From Enterobacter sp. C2 (GTDB lineage: Bacteria > Pseudomonadota > Gammaproteobacteria > Enterobacterales > Enterobacteriaceae), in contig NZ_CP082269.1 of assembly GCF_019880405.1 (NCBI RefSeq), positions 2,418,001 through 2,482,000 on the forward strand: a stretch of DNA of 64,000 nt, in the 5' to 3' direction. This document shows positions 56,417-64,000 of the stretch, in pieces; within the stretch, counting starts at the first letter, position 1, and every line of letters begins with the position of its first letter. The notes under the pieces were generated by a model. That model was not told the DNA's origin. It saw only the letters and a program-made list of their open reading frames with translations, and made no database searches. The translations under genes and the position numbers were made by a program.

Positions 56417-57331
56417 ATGTCCCGGATTCATCTGATCGCCCCCTCCGGCTACTGCATTAATCAGTCCGCCGCCCTCAGAGGCATCCAGCGTCTTGAGGAT
56501 GCAGGCCACCGCGTAGAGAACCAGCAGGTGATTACCCGCCGCGATCGGCGCTTCGCCGGTGACGACGCCGAGCGGCTGGCGGATCTCAACGCCCTGGTGA
56601 CGCTGGACACGCCGAACACGATTGTGATGCCGGTGCGCGGCGGCTACGGTGCCAGCCGTCTGCTGGAAGAGATCGACTGGCAGGGACTGGCTGAGCGCCA
56701 GCGCCACGCGCCGCTGCTGATCTGCGGCCACAGCGACTTCACCGCCGTGCAGCTTGGCCTGCTGGCGACGGATAACGTCATCACCTTTAGTGGGCCGATG
56801 CTGGCAGCTAACTTTGGTGCGGAGGCGCTGGATGCCTTCACGCAGGAGCACTTCTGGCGCGCGCTGCGCAATGAGACCTTTAGCGTGACCTGGGAAGGCA
56901 CGGGGCCGGCATGCGACGTTGAGGGGACGCTCTGGGGGGGAAACCTGGCGATGCTGGTCTCGCTCATCGGCACGCCGTGGCTGCCAGCCATAGAAAACGG
57001 CATTCTGGTGGTCGAGGATATTAATGAGCACCCGTTCCGCGTGGAGCGAATGCTGCTCCAGCTACACCATGCGGGGATCCTGTCGCGGCAGAAAGCGCTG
57101 CTCCTCGGCAGCTTCAGCCGCAGCACGCCTAACGATTACGATGCCGGGTTCGATCTCGATGCGATGATAGCCTACCTGCGCACGCGCCTGGCGATCCCGG
57201 TGGTGAGCGGCCTCGCCTTTGGCCATGAGCCGCAGACGGTGACCCTGCCGCTGGGGGCGCAGGCGCGCTTGCAGCATCAAGATTTTCATACGCAGCTTAC
57301 CCTTAGCGGCCATCCTGTTTTAAGTGAATAA
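56417..57331 (+). CDS. ldcA: Murein tetrapeptide carboxypeptidase (LD-carboxypeptidase A)
   Basis: LdcA removes the terminal D-alanine from murein tetrapeptides in the cytoplasm, an essential step in cell-wall recycling. The 304-residue protein belongs to peptidase family S66: the nucleophilic Ser is in ICGHSDFTAVQLG (about residue 106), Glu in LVVEDINEHPFRVERML (about 200), and His in GLAFGHEPQTVTLPLG (about 270). It has no signal peptide, as expected. It diverges from emtA, another peptidoglycan enzyme. Confidence 0.96.
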   Translation: MSRIHLIAPSGYCINQSAALRGIQRLEDAGHRVENQQVITRRDRRFAGDDAERLADLNALVTLDTPNTIVMPVRGGYGASRLLEEIDWQGLAERQRHAPLLICGHSDFTAVQLGLLATDNVITFSGPMLAANFGAEALDAFTQEHFWRALRNETFSVTWEGTGPACDVEGTLWGGNLAMLVSLIGTPWLPAIENGILVVEDINEHPFRVERMLLQLHHAGILSRQKALLLGSFSRSTPNDYDAGFDLDAMIAYLRTRLAIPVVSGLAFGHEPQTVTLPLGAQARLQHQDFHTQLTLSGHPVLSE

Positions 57332-57473
57332 AAATATCGTTTTTAGTCTCTATTAAAGCGCAGTTACCGCCGTGGATATGGTAAGGTTTTAGAGGGTCGC
57401 GCCGCGCCATCTCTGGCGCGAGCGCCCTTGGCCCCGTTTGGGTGGTAATTGCATTTAGAGGAGAAAAGCGACA

Positions 57474-59207
57474 TTGGAAGCTGAGGCGATCATCGGTCTT
57501 TTCATTTTGGGTTCAGTGCTTGTAACCTGCAGTATCTTATTAAGTTCTTTTTCATCACGCCTTGGTATTCCCATCCTGGTTATCTTTCTCGCCATCGGCA
57601 TGCTGGCCGGTGTCGACGGCGTCGGCGGTATCCCTTTCGATAACTATCCGCTCGCCTATATGATCAGTAACCTCGCGCTGGCGATTATTCTGCTGGATGG
57701 CGGCATGCGCACCCAGGCCAGTTCGTTTCGCGTCGCCCTTGGCCCTGCGCTGTCGCTGGCCACGGTCGGGGTACTGATCACCTCCGGTCTCACCGGGATG
57801 ATGGCCGCCTGGCTGTTCAAGCTAGACATGGTGGAAGGCCTGCTGATTGGCGCTATTGTCGGCTCGACGGATGCGGCGGCAGTCTTCTCCCTGCTGGGCG
57901 GCAAGGGGCTTAACGAGCGTGTCGGCTCGACGCTGGAGATTGAATCCGGCAGTAACGATCCGATGGCCGTGTTTCTGACTATCACCCTGATAGATATGAT
58001 CCAGCATCACCAGCTTGGGCTGGACTGGAAGTTTGCCCTGCATATCGTTCAGGAGTTTGGCCTCGGGATTATCGTCGGCCTGGCGGGTGGCTACCTGCTG
58101 CAGCAGATGATTAACCGGATCGCGCTGCCCGCCGGGCTCTACCCACTGCTGGCCCTGAGCGGCGGGATTCTGATCTTCGCGGTCACTACGGCAATCCATG
58201 GCAGCGGCATCCTGGCCGTCTACCTGTGCGGTTTTGTGCTCGGCAATCGCCCCATTCGTAACCGCTATAACATTCAACAGAACTTTGACGGGCTAGCCTG
58301 GCTGGCACAGATCGGTATGTTCCTCGTGCTGGGGCTGCTGGTTACCCCTTCCGACCTGTTGATGATTGCCGTTCCGGCCCTGCTGCTCTCGGCGTGGATG
58401 ATTTTTGTGGCCCGCCCACTGTCGGTGTTTGCTGGCCTGCTGCCGTTTCGCGGCTTCAACCTGCGCGAGCGGATCTTTATTAGCTGGGTGGGGCTGCGCG
58501 GCGCGGTTCCTATCATCCTGGCGGTATTCCCGATGATGGCAGGCCTCGAAAACGCCCGGCTGTTCTTCAACGTCGCTTTCTTTGTGGTGCTGGTCTCTCT
58601 GCTGTTCCAGGGCACCTCTCTGGGTTGGGCGGCAAAAAAAGCCAAGGTCGTGGTTCCCCCTGTGGGCTGGCCCGAGTCGCGGGTCGGACTGGACATCAGC
58701 CCGGAGAACGCCTGGGAGCAGTTTATCTACCAGCTGAGCGCCGATAAGTGGTGCGTCGGTGCGGCCCTGCGCGATCTGCATATGCCGCCGGAGACGCGTA
58801 TTGCCGCCCTGTTCCGTGGCAACGCGCTGCTACACCCGACCGGCAGCACCCACCTGCGTGAAGGCGATGTGCTGTGCGTGATTGGCCGCGAGCGCGACCT
58901 GCCTGCGCTGGGCAAACTGTTTAGCCACTCGCCGCCGGTGGCGCTGGATCAGCGCTTCTTCGGGGACTTTATTCTGGAGGCCAGCGCCAAGTTTGCTGAC
59001 GTGGCGCTGATCTACGGCCTCGATCAGGGAACGGAGTATCCCGATAAACAGCAGACGCTGGGGGATATCGTACAGAAGCTGATTGGTGCTGCGCCGGTGG
59101 TCGGTGACCAGGTGGAGTTTGCCGGCATGATCTGGACGGTGGCCGAAAAAGAGGATAACGCCGTGCGTAAGGTGGGTGTCCGAGTAGCCGAACACGAAAC
59201 GGAGTGA
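57474..59207 (+). CDS. cvrA: K+/H+ antiporter CvrA (NhaP2)
   Basis: An inner-membrane CPA1 antiporter that expels K+ (and in E. coli affects cell-volume regulation at low osmolality). The 577-residue protein has about thirteen hydrophobic segments, with the family block [20 protein letters not shown] and [13 protein letters not shown] holding the ion-binding Asp residues, then a cytoplasmic TrkA_C domain (about 400-485) and a CorC/HlyC-type end ([15 protein letters not shown]). It starts at TTG behind GAGGAGAA; no better start is near, and E. coli homologues begin at the same place. Confidence 0.94.
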   Translation: MEAEAIIGLFILGSVLVTCSILLSSFSSRLGIPILVIFLAIGMLAGVDGVGGIPFDNYPLAYMISNLALAIILLDGGMRTQASSFRVALGPALSLATVGVLITSGLTGMMAAWLFKLDMVEGLLIGAIVGSTDAAAVFSLLGGKGLNERVGSTLEIESGSNDPMAVFLTITLIDMIQHHQLGLDWKFALHIVQEFGLGIIVGLAGGYLLQQMINRIALPAGLYPLLALSGGILIFAVTTAIHGSGILAVYLCGFVLGNRPIRNRYNIQQNFDGLAWLAQIGMFLVLGLLVTPSDLLMIAVPALLLSAWMIFVARPLSVFAGLLPFRGFNLRERIFISWVGLRGAVPIILAVFPMMAGLENARLFFNVAFFVVLVSLLFQGTSLGWAAKKAKVVVPPVGWPESRVGLDISPENAWEQFIYQLSADKWCVGAALRDLHMPPETRIAALFRGNALLHPTGSTHLREGDVLCVIGRERDLPALGKLFSHSPPVALDQRFFGDFILEASAKFADVALIYGLDQGTEYPDKQQTLGDIVQKLIGAAPVVGDQVEFAGMIWTVAEKEDNAVRKVGVRVAEHETE

Positions 59208-59213
59208 GGTATC

Positions 59214-59246
59214 GCCGGGTGGCGGCTACGCCTGACCCGGCCTACA
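59214..59246 (+). repeat. REP element between cvrA and dadX
   Basis: GCCGGGTGGCGGCTACGCCT followed by GACCCGGCCTACA is a standard enterobacterial REP palindrome. It lies 6 bp after the cvrA stop and before the convergent dadX stop. Confidence 0.9.
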
Positions 59247-59270
59247 TGCCTTGCGGTTACACTGTCACAA

Positions 59271-60341
59271 TCATTGCGTAACAACCGGCACGCGGGGGGC
59301 AAGCGCACACATCAGCTCATACCCCACCGTGCCCGCTGCGGCAGCGACGTCATCAATCTTAATTTCGCTGCCCCACAGCTCCACCGGTGTACCGATTCCC
59401 GCCTGCGGGCACGGGGTCAGATCTACCGCCAGCATATCCATTGAGACCGTTCCGACAATCCCCGTGCGTACGCCGTCTACCAGCACTGGCGTGCCGTCTG
59501 GAGCGTGGCGCGGATAGCCATCGGCATAGCCTGCCGCAACGATGCCGATCCGCTGCTCTCCCGTGGCCTGATAGCGCCCGCCGTAGCCCACCCGATCGCC
59601 CTGCTTCAGGGTCTGCACGCCGATAATCTCGCTGTGCAGAGCCATCACCGGCTTAATGCCGCTGTTTGCCACGTCGTGCCACTGCCCGGAGGGCGACGCG
59701 CCGTAGAGAATAATACCTGGCCTGACCCAGTCAAAATGAGACTGAGGATGCCAGAGCGTGGCGGCAGAGTTGGCGAGGGAGCGCGGACAGTTAAGCCCTT
59801 CCGCCGCCTGCTCTACTCGCGCCATCGCCTCGACAATGCCGTCGGGCTTCTCCCCCGAGGCAAAGTGCGACATCAGCGTCATCTGACCCACGTTTTTCAT
59901 CGCCCGCAGCTGCTGCCATACAGAACTGACCCGCTCCGGCATAAACCCCAGCCGGTTCATGCCGGTGTTGACCTTCAGGTAGATATCCAGCGGGGCGCTA
60001 AGTCGGGCATTTTGCAGCGCCTTTAGCTGCCAGTTGCTGTGAATACTGGTGGTCAGACGCAGGCTATCCAGCAGCGGCAGCTCGTCGGCATTAAAGAACC
60101 CCTCCAGCAGCAGGATCGGCCCCTTCCAGCCACGCTCGCGCAGCAGCACCGCCTCCTCCAGATTGAGCAGGGCAAAACCGTCCGTGGTGCCCAGCGCGCG
60201 CCAGATGCGGTCGATCCCGTGCCCGTAGGCGTTGGCTTTTACCACCGACCACACCCGCGCCCCAGGCGCGGCGCGGCGAACAACCTGTAAATTATGCTGT
60301 AAGGCCGATAAATTTAACGTGGCCTGAACAGGACGCGTCAT
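59271..60341 (-). CDS. dadX: Catabolic alanine racemase
   Basis: DadX interconverts L- and D-alanine with pyridoxal phosphate and feeds D-alanine to DadA. The 356-residue protein has the PLP-binding Lys in SVVKANAYGHG (residue 35) and the catalytic Tyr region DRVGYGGRYQATG (about 250-262). The start TRPVQATLNLSALQHNL is conserved with E. coli. It is 9 bp downstream of dadA, same operon. Confidence 0.97.
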   Translation of the reverse strand: MTRPVQATLNLSALQHNLQVVRRAAPGARVWSVVKANAYGHGIDRIWRALGTTDGFALLNLEEAVLLRERGWKGPILLLEGFFNADELPLLDSLRLTTSIHSNWQLKALQNARLSAPLDIYLKVNTGMNRLGFMPERVSSVWQQLRAMKNVGQMTLMSHFASGEKPDGIVEAMARVEQAAEGLNCPRSLANSAATLWHPQSHFDWVRPGIILYGASPSGQWHDVANSGIKPVMALHSEIIGVQTLKQGDRVGYGGRYQATGEQRIGIVAAGYADGYPRHAPDGTPVLVDGVRTGIVGTVSMDMLAVDLTPCPQAGIGTPVELWGSEIKIDDVAAAAGTVGYELMCALAPRVPVVTQ

Positions 60342-60350
60342 GACTGCCCC

Positions 60351-61652
60351 TTATGTATTGTGTACGCCATGCAGATGGTTGGCCCGCGCGGGAGTAAAAT
60401 CGGCGCCGTAGCGGGCTACGCCTAAATCATCGTGTGGAATAGCCGGTGAGCGGCCAGAGATCAGATCGCTCAGCAGCTGGCCGGAGCCGCAGGCCATGGT
60501 CCAGCCAAGGGTGCCATGCCCGGTGTTGAGCCAGAGATTTTTAAACGGCGTGCGTCCCACCACCGGCGTGCCGTCCGGCGTCATCGGACGCAGGCCGGTC
60601 CAGAAGGTGGCTTCCTCGACGTGGCCTCCGCGTGGAAAGAGATCGCGCACCACCATCTCCAGCGTCTCCCGACGCGGCTGCAGCAGCTCGGTATTGAAGC
60701 CCACAATCTCTGCCATCCCGCCAACGCGAATGCGGTTATCGAAGCGGGTAATGGCAATCTTGTAGCTCTCATCAAGGATAGTCGATACGGGCGCACCGCT
60801 CTCCTCCGCCACGGGAATGGTGAGCGAGTAGCCTTTCAGGGGATAGACCGGAATATCGACGATGCCCTTCAGCATGGCGGTGGAGTATGAGCCAAAGGCC
60901 ATTACGTAGGCATCGGCCTTAATCACCTCATCGCCACACTTCACGCCATAGATCTTCTCGCCCTCATAAAGCAGGCGATCGACCGGCGTATTGTAGCGAA
61001 ACACCACACCCGCCTGCTCGGCCATCTGCGCCAGACGCTGGGTAAAGAGCTGGCAGTCACCGGTTTCGTCATTGGGCAGACGCAGGCCGCCGGTAAGCTT
61101 GTGCGCCACTTCGGCCAGGGCGGGTTCAACCTCTGCCAGCCGGGCAGACTCCAGCAGCTGATAGGGAACGCCAGCATCTTCCAGCACGGCGATGTCGCGG
61201 GTAGCGTTCTCATACTGCTGTTCTGTGCGGAAGAGCTGCAGCGTGCCGCCCTGTCGCCCCTCATACTCAATGCCGGTGCTGTCGCGCAGGGCCTTCAGGC
61301 AGTCGCGGCTGTACTCGGCCAGACGCACCATCCGTCCCTTGTTCTCCATGTAGTGGCGGGTGTCACAGTTGCGCAGCATCTGCCACATCCACTTGAGCTG
61401 GAACGACGTTCCGTCAAGGCCGATGGCCAGCGGGGCATGGCGTTCAAACATCCATTTGATCGCCTTCAGGGGAACACCCGGTGCGGCCCAGGGGGCAGCA
61501 TAGCCTGGTGAGATCTGTCCGGCGTTGGCCGCGCTGGTTTGCAGCGCCGATCCCGGCTCCCGTTCAATTACCGTTACCTCATGCCCCGCCTGACTCAGAT
61601 ACCAGGCGCTGGTCACGCCCACGACGCCACTTCCCAGAACCACAACGCGCAT
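60351..61652 (-). CDS. dadA: D-amino acid dehydrogenase small subunit
   Basis: DadA is a membrane-associated FAD enzyme that oxidises D-alanine to pyruvate and ammonia, passing electrons to the respiratory chain. The 433-residue protein has the N-terminal FAD motif [20 protein letters not shown] at about 3-22 and the C-terminal block [21 protein letters not shown] use the ATG at 61652, preceded by AGGGAG; a GTG two codons upstream is possible. It is first in dadAX. A near-perfect CRP site lies about 115 bp upstream. Confidence 0.97.
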   Translation of the reverse strand: MRVVVLGSGVVGVTSAWYLSQAGHEVTVIEREPGSALQTSAANAGQISPGYAAPWAAPGVPLKAIKWMFERHAPLAIGLDGTSFQLKWMWQMLRNCDTRHYMENKGRMVRLAEYSRDCLKALRDSTGIEYEGRQGGTLQLFRTEQQYENATRDIAVLEDAGVPYQLLESARLAEVEPALAEVAHKLTGGLRLPNDETGDCQLFTQRLAQMAEQAGVVFRYNTPVDRLLYEGEKIYGVKCGDEVIKADAYVMAFGSYSTAMLKGIVDIPVYPLKGYSLTIPVAEESGAPVSTILDESYKIAITRFDNRIRVGGMAEIVGFNTELLQPRRETLEMVVRDLFPRGGHVEEATFWTGLRPMTPDGTPVVGRTPFKNLWLNTGHGTLGWTMACGSGQLLSDLISGRSPAIPHDDLGVARYGADFTPARANHLHGVHNT

Positions 61653-61767
61653 AGCCACTCCCTATGAGTAAAATGACGAGTTAAGAACGATCATCGGTTA
61701 AGAACAATCATCTGATTACAAATTGATAACTCAGATGAAAATGTTATTCAACATACGGCTTTTTTAT

Positions 61768-61783
61768 GGTGACTTAACTCACA
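61768..61783 (-). promoter_or_regulatory. CRP site in the dadA upstream region
   Basis: GGTGA-N6-TCACA matches the CRP consensus at nine of ten positions with correct spacing. E. coli dadAX is known to be activated by CRP and controlled by Lrp. The rest of the 349-bp dadA-ycgB intergenic stretch must also hold Lrp sites, which cannot be placed by eye. Confidence 0.6.
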
Positions 61784-61943
61784 TCTCTGCCTATGGCGGC
61801 GGATGGGGGCTATTTGGTATCTCCTGCTGAGCCGTCAGGTAACGCAGCATAAAATAGCGCAAACGCACAGCCTACCCCCCTTTTTACACGGCGAAATGGC
61901 GAAGAAAAAATTTCCCCGCCAGCCCGGTTTCTGATGCGGTGAT

Positions 61944-61950
61944 CTATGCT
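61944..61950 (+). promoter_or_regulatory. Candidate sigma-S -10 element of ycgB
   Basis: CTATGCT differs by one base from the sigma-S favoured -10 CTATACT and lies about 52 bp before the ycgB ATG. ycgB is sigma-S dependent in E. coli. A small hairpin GACTCTC/GAGAGTC (61959-61980) follows in the leader. Confidence 0.45.
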
Positions 61951-62001
61951 TGAAAGGAGACTCTCCTGCAAGAGAGAGTCGCCAACAATGAGGGTGCGCT
62001 A

Positions 62002-63534
62002 ATGGCTACGATTGACTCCATGAATAAGGACACCTCCCGTCTCAGCGATGGACCCGACTGGACATTCGAACTGCTTGATACCTACCTGGCCGAGATCGAT
62101 CGGGTAGCCAAACTCTACCGGCTTGATACCTATCCCCACCAGATCGAAGTCATCACCTCCGAACAGATGATGGACGCCTACTCCAGCGTCGGAATGCCGA
62201 TTAACTATACCCACTGGTCGTTTGGTAAGAAGTTTATCGAGACCGAGCGGCTCTATAAGCACGGGCAGCAGGGGTTGGCCTACGAGATTGTGATCAACTC
62301 CAACCCCTGTATCGCCTACCTGATGGAGGAGAACACAATTACCATGCAGGCGCTGGTGATGGCCCATGCCTGCTACGGGCACAACTCCTTCTTCAAAAAT
62401 AACTACCTGTTCCGCAGCTGGACCGATGCCAGCTCCATTGTTGACTACCTGATTTTTGCCCGTAACTACATCACCGATTGCGAAGAGCGCTATGGCGTGG
62501 TCGAGGTTGAGAAGCTGCTCGACTCCTGCCATGCCCTGATGAACTACGGCGTTGATCGCTACAAACGGCCGCAGAAGATCTCCCTTCAGGAGGAGAAAGC
62601 GCGGCAGAAGAGCCGGGAAGAGTATCTGCAGAGCCAGGTGAACACCCTGTGGCGTACCCTGCCGAAGCGCGAGGAGGAGAAAACGGTTGCTGAAGTACGA
62701 CGCTACCCCTCAGAGCCACAGGAGAACCTGCTCTATTTTATGGAGAAAAATGCCCCGCTGCTTGAGCCGTGGCAGCGCGAGATTTTACGCATCGTGCGTA
62801 AGGTGAGCCAGTACTTCTACCCGCAGAAGCAGACCCAGGTTATGAACGAGGGCTGGGCGACCTTCTGGCACTACACCATCCTCAACCATCTCTACGATGA
62901 GGGGAAAGTGACGGATCGCTTTATGCTGGAGTTTCTCCATAGCCACACCAACGTGGTGTTCCAGCCACCCTACAACAGCCCGTGGTACAGTGGGATCAAC
63001 CCCTACGCGCTGGGCTTCGCCATGTTCCAGGATATCAAACGGATCTGTCAGTCCCCTACTGAGGAGGACAGGTACTGGTTCCCGGATATTGCTGGATCGG
63101 ACTGGCTGGAGACGCTCCACTTCGCCATGCGCGACTTTAAAGACGAGAGCTTTATCAGCCAGTTCCTGTCACCGAAGGTGATGCGTGACTTCCGCTTCTT
63201 CACGGTGCTGGATGACGATCGCAATAACTATCTGGAGATTGCGGCTATTCATAACGAAGACGGCTACCGTGAGATCCGCGCTAAGCTTTCGGCACAGTAT
63301 AACCTCAGCAACCTTGAGCCGAATATCCAGGTATGGAACGTCGACCTGCGTGGAGACCGCTCGTTAACCCTGCGCTATGTGCCGCACAACCGTGCGCCGC
63401 TGGATAAGGGCCGCCGGGAGGTGCTCAAGCACGTGCACCGCCTGTGGGGATTTGATGTGATGCTGGAGCAGCAGAACGAAGATGGCAGCGTAGAGCTACT
63501 GGACCGCTGCCCGCCGCGTCAGAACAGCCTGTAA
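62002..63534 (+). CDS. ycgB: SpoVR family protein YcgB
   Basis: YcgB is a large cytoplasmic SpoVR-type protein, usually linked to the yeaG-yeaH stress kinase system in Enterobacteria; its biochemical activity is not settled. The 510-residue sequence is nearly identical to E. coli YcgB. Conserved stretches are NSNPCIAYLMEENTITMQAL, HACYGHNSFFKNNYLF, and NEGWATFWHYTILNHLYDEG, whose His/Glu/Asp residues look metal-binding. The start MATIDSMNKD has a modest ribosome site. A terminator follows. Confidence 0.95.
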   Translation: MATIDSMNKDTSRLSDGPDWTFELLDTYLAEIDRVAKLYRLDTYPHQIEVITSEQMMDAYSSVGMPINYTHWSFGKKFIETERLYKHGQQGLAYEIVINSNPCIAYLMEENTITMQALVMAHACYGHNSFFKNNYLFRSWTDASSIVDYLIFARNYITDCEERYGVVEVEKLLDSCHALMNYGVDRYKRPQKISLQEEKARQKSREEYLQSQVNTLWRTLPKREEEKTVAEVRRYPSEPQENLLYFMEKNAPLLEPWQREILRIVRKVSQYFYPQKQTQVMNEGWATFWHYTILNHLYDEGKVTDRFMLEFLHSHTNVVFQPPYNSPWYSGINPYALGFAMFQDIKRICQSPTEEDRYWFPDIAGSDWLETLHFAMRDFKDESFISQFLSPKVMRDFRFFTVLDDDRNNYLEIAAIHNEDGYREIRAKLSAQYNLSNLEPNIQVWNVDLRGDRSLTLRYVPHNRAPLDKGRREVLKHVHRLWGFDVMLEQQNEDGSVELLDRCPPRQNSL

Positions 63535-63541
63535 TGCCTGT

Positions 63542-63566
63542 CCCTCTCCTGGCGGAGAGGGCTTTT
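63542..63566 (+). terminator. Rho-independent terminator of ycgB
   Basis: Stem CCCTCTCC/GGAGAGGG with loop TGGC and a short T run, 7 bp after the stop, between convergent ycgB and fadR. Confidence 0.82.
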
Positions 63567-63583
63567 ACTGTTTATCTCTGAGC

Positions 63584-64000
63584 TCAACGACTCTGAATGG
63601 CGAGATCGCCCGGCAGGTTTTTCTGCATCCGGTGCCAGATCTCTCCGCTGTCGCGTCCATAGTGGCGCACAATATCATACACCTTGTCATGATCGCCGCG
63701 CTCGCACACCTCGCCCAGGCGGTGGTAGAAGCCCAGCGCCAGGCTGCGCGCCTCGGGGTTAGCAAAGTAGTGCCGCCCGATACGGGTGTAGAGCCCCTTC
63801 ATGCCGTTGAGGATCAGCCCATAGATAGGATTACCCGACGCAAACGCGAGGCCGCGGAAAATGTTGTAGTCCAGTTCGGCGAAGGCATCGGCATGATCTT
63901 CTACCTCACGCGCGCGGGCCAGCACGTCCAGCGCATCTTGTGGATGCTGGCGAAACGCAGTGCGGATGAAAATGGTGGCGATATTGGTACGCACCGACAG
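63584..64000 (-). CDS. fadR: Fatty acid metabolism regulator FadR (3' part)
   Basis: FadR is the GntR-family regulator that represses fatty-acid breakdown genes and activates unsaturated fatty-acid synthesis until long-chain acyl-CoA binds. Only the C-terminal ligand domain (about 139 codons) is in the window; the start lies beyond the right edge. The sequence runs [20 protein letters not shown], then [20 protein letters not shown] and [20 protein letters not shown], matching E. coli FadR. The ending [18 protein letters not shown] is conserved. Confidence 0.95.
   Translation of the reverse strand: MSVRTNIATIFIRTAFRQHPQDALDVLARAREVEDHADAFAELDYNIFRGLAFASGNPIYGLILNGMKGLYTRIGRHYFANPEARSLALGFYHRLGEVCERGDHDKVYDIVRHYGRDSGEIWHRMQKNLPGDLAIQSR

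Overview
The window is chromosomal DNA from a member of the Enterobacteriaceae, most likely close to Enterobacter, Leclercia, Kosakonia or Klebsiella. Gene order is the one known from Escherichia coli between the nitrate reductase locus and fadR, and most products match their E. coli counterparts over full length. The species cannot be fixed from this stretch alone.

Region 1 (1-8.7 kb) is the anaerobic nitrate module: the start of narH, narG and narK on the minus strand, and divergent narX-narL on the plus strand. FNR, IHF-like and NarL-like sites lie where they are expected. Region 2 (8.7-28.9 kb) is conserved housekeeping DNA: ychO, a PEBP-family protein, ychN, a chemoreceptor, chaC/chaB/chaA, kdsA, sirB1, prmC-prfA-hemA (heme synthesis and translation release), lolB-ispE-prs, dauA, a MerR/TipAS regulator, ychH, pth and ychF. 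A normal sirB2 gene is absent between prmC and sirB1.

Region 3 (28.9-50.3 kb) sits where E. coli K-12 carries ycgV and the dha genes, and is accessory. It opens with an Rhs polymorphic-toxin locus: EagR chaperone, full-length PAAR-Rhs effector, AT-rich immunity gene, then displaced C-terminal cassettes (HNH nuclease plus immunity, EndoU plus MafI-like immunity, and a frameshifted third remnant), each introduced by a copy of the end of the Rhs core. It continues with a DMT exporter, a ProP-like transporter, a DUF3750 protein, a CmoA-like/ICMT-like methyltransferase pair, the paoABCD molybdoenzyme operon with a MocA-like gene, and a three-gene set (SH3 lipoprotein, secreted protein, membrane-anchored kinase-like protein) whose last member lacks the residues needed for kinase catalysis.

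Region 4 (50.4-64 kb) returns to conserved order: treA, a TonB-dependent siderophore receptor (an insertion relative to E. coli), ymgE, ycgR, emtA, ldcA, cvrA, dadX, dadA, ycgB and the 3' part of fadR. Cell-envelope recycling (emtA, ldcA, dadX/dadA) and motility control (ycgR and the chemoreceptor, both behind sigma-28-like promoters) are the linking themes. No tRNA, rRNA, CRISPR array, prophage or intact insertion sequence was recognised.
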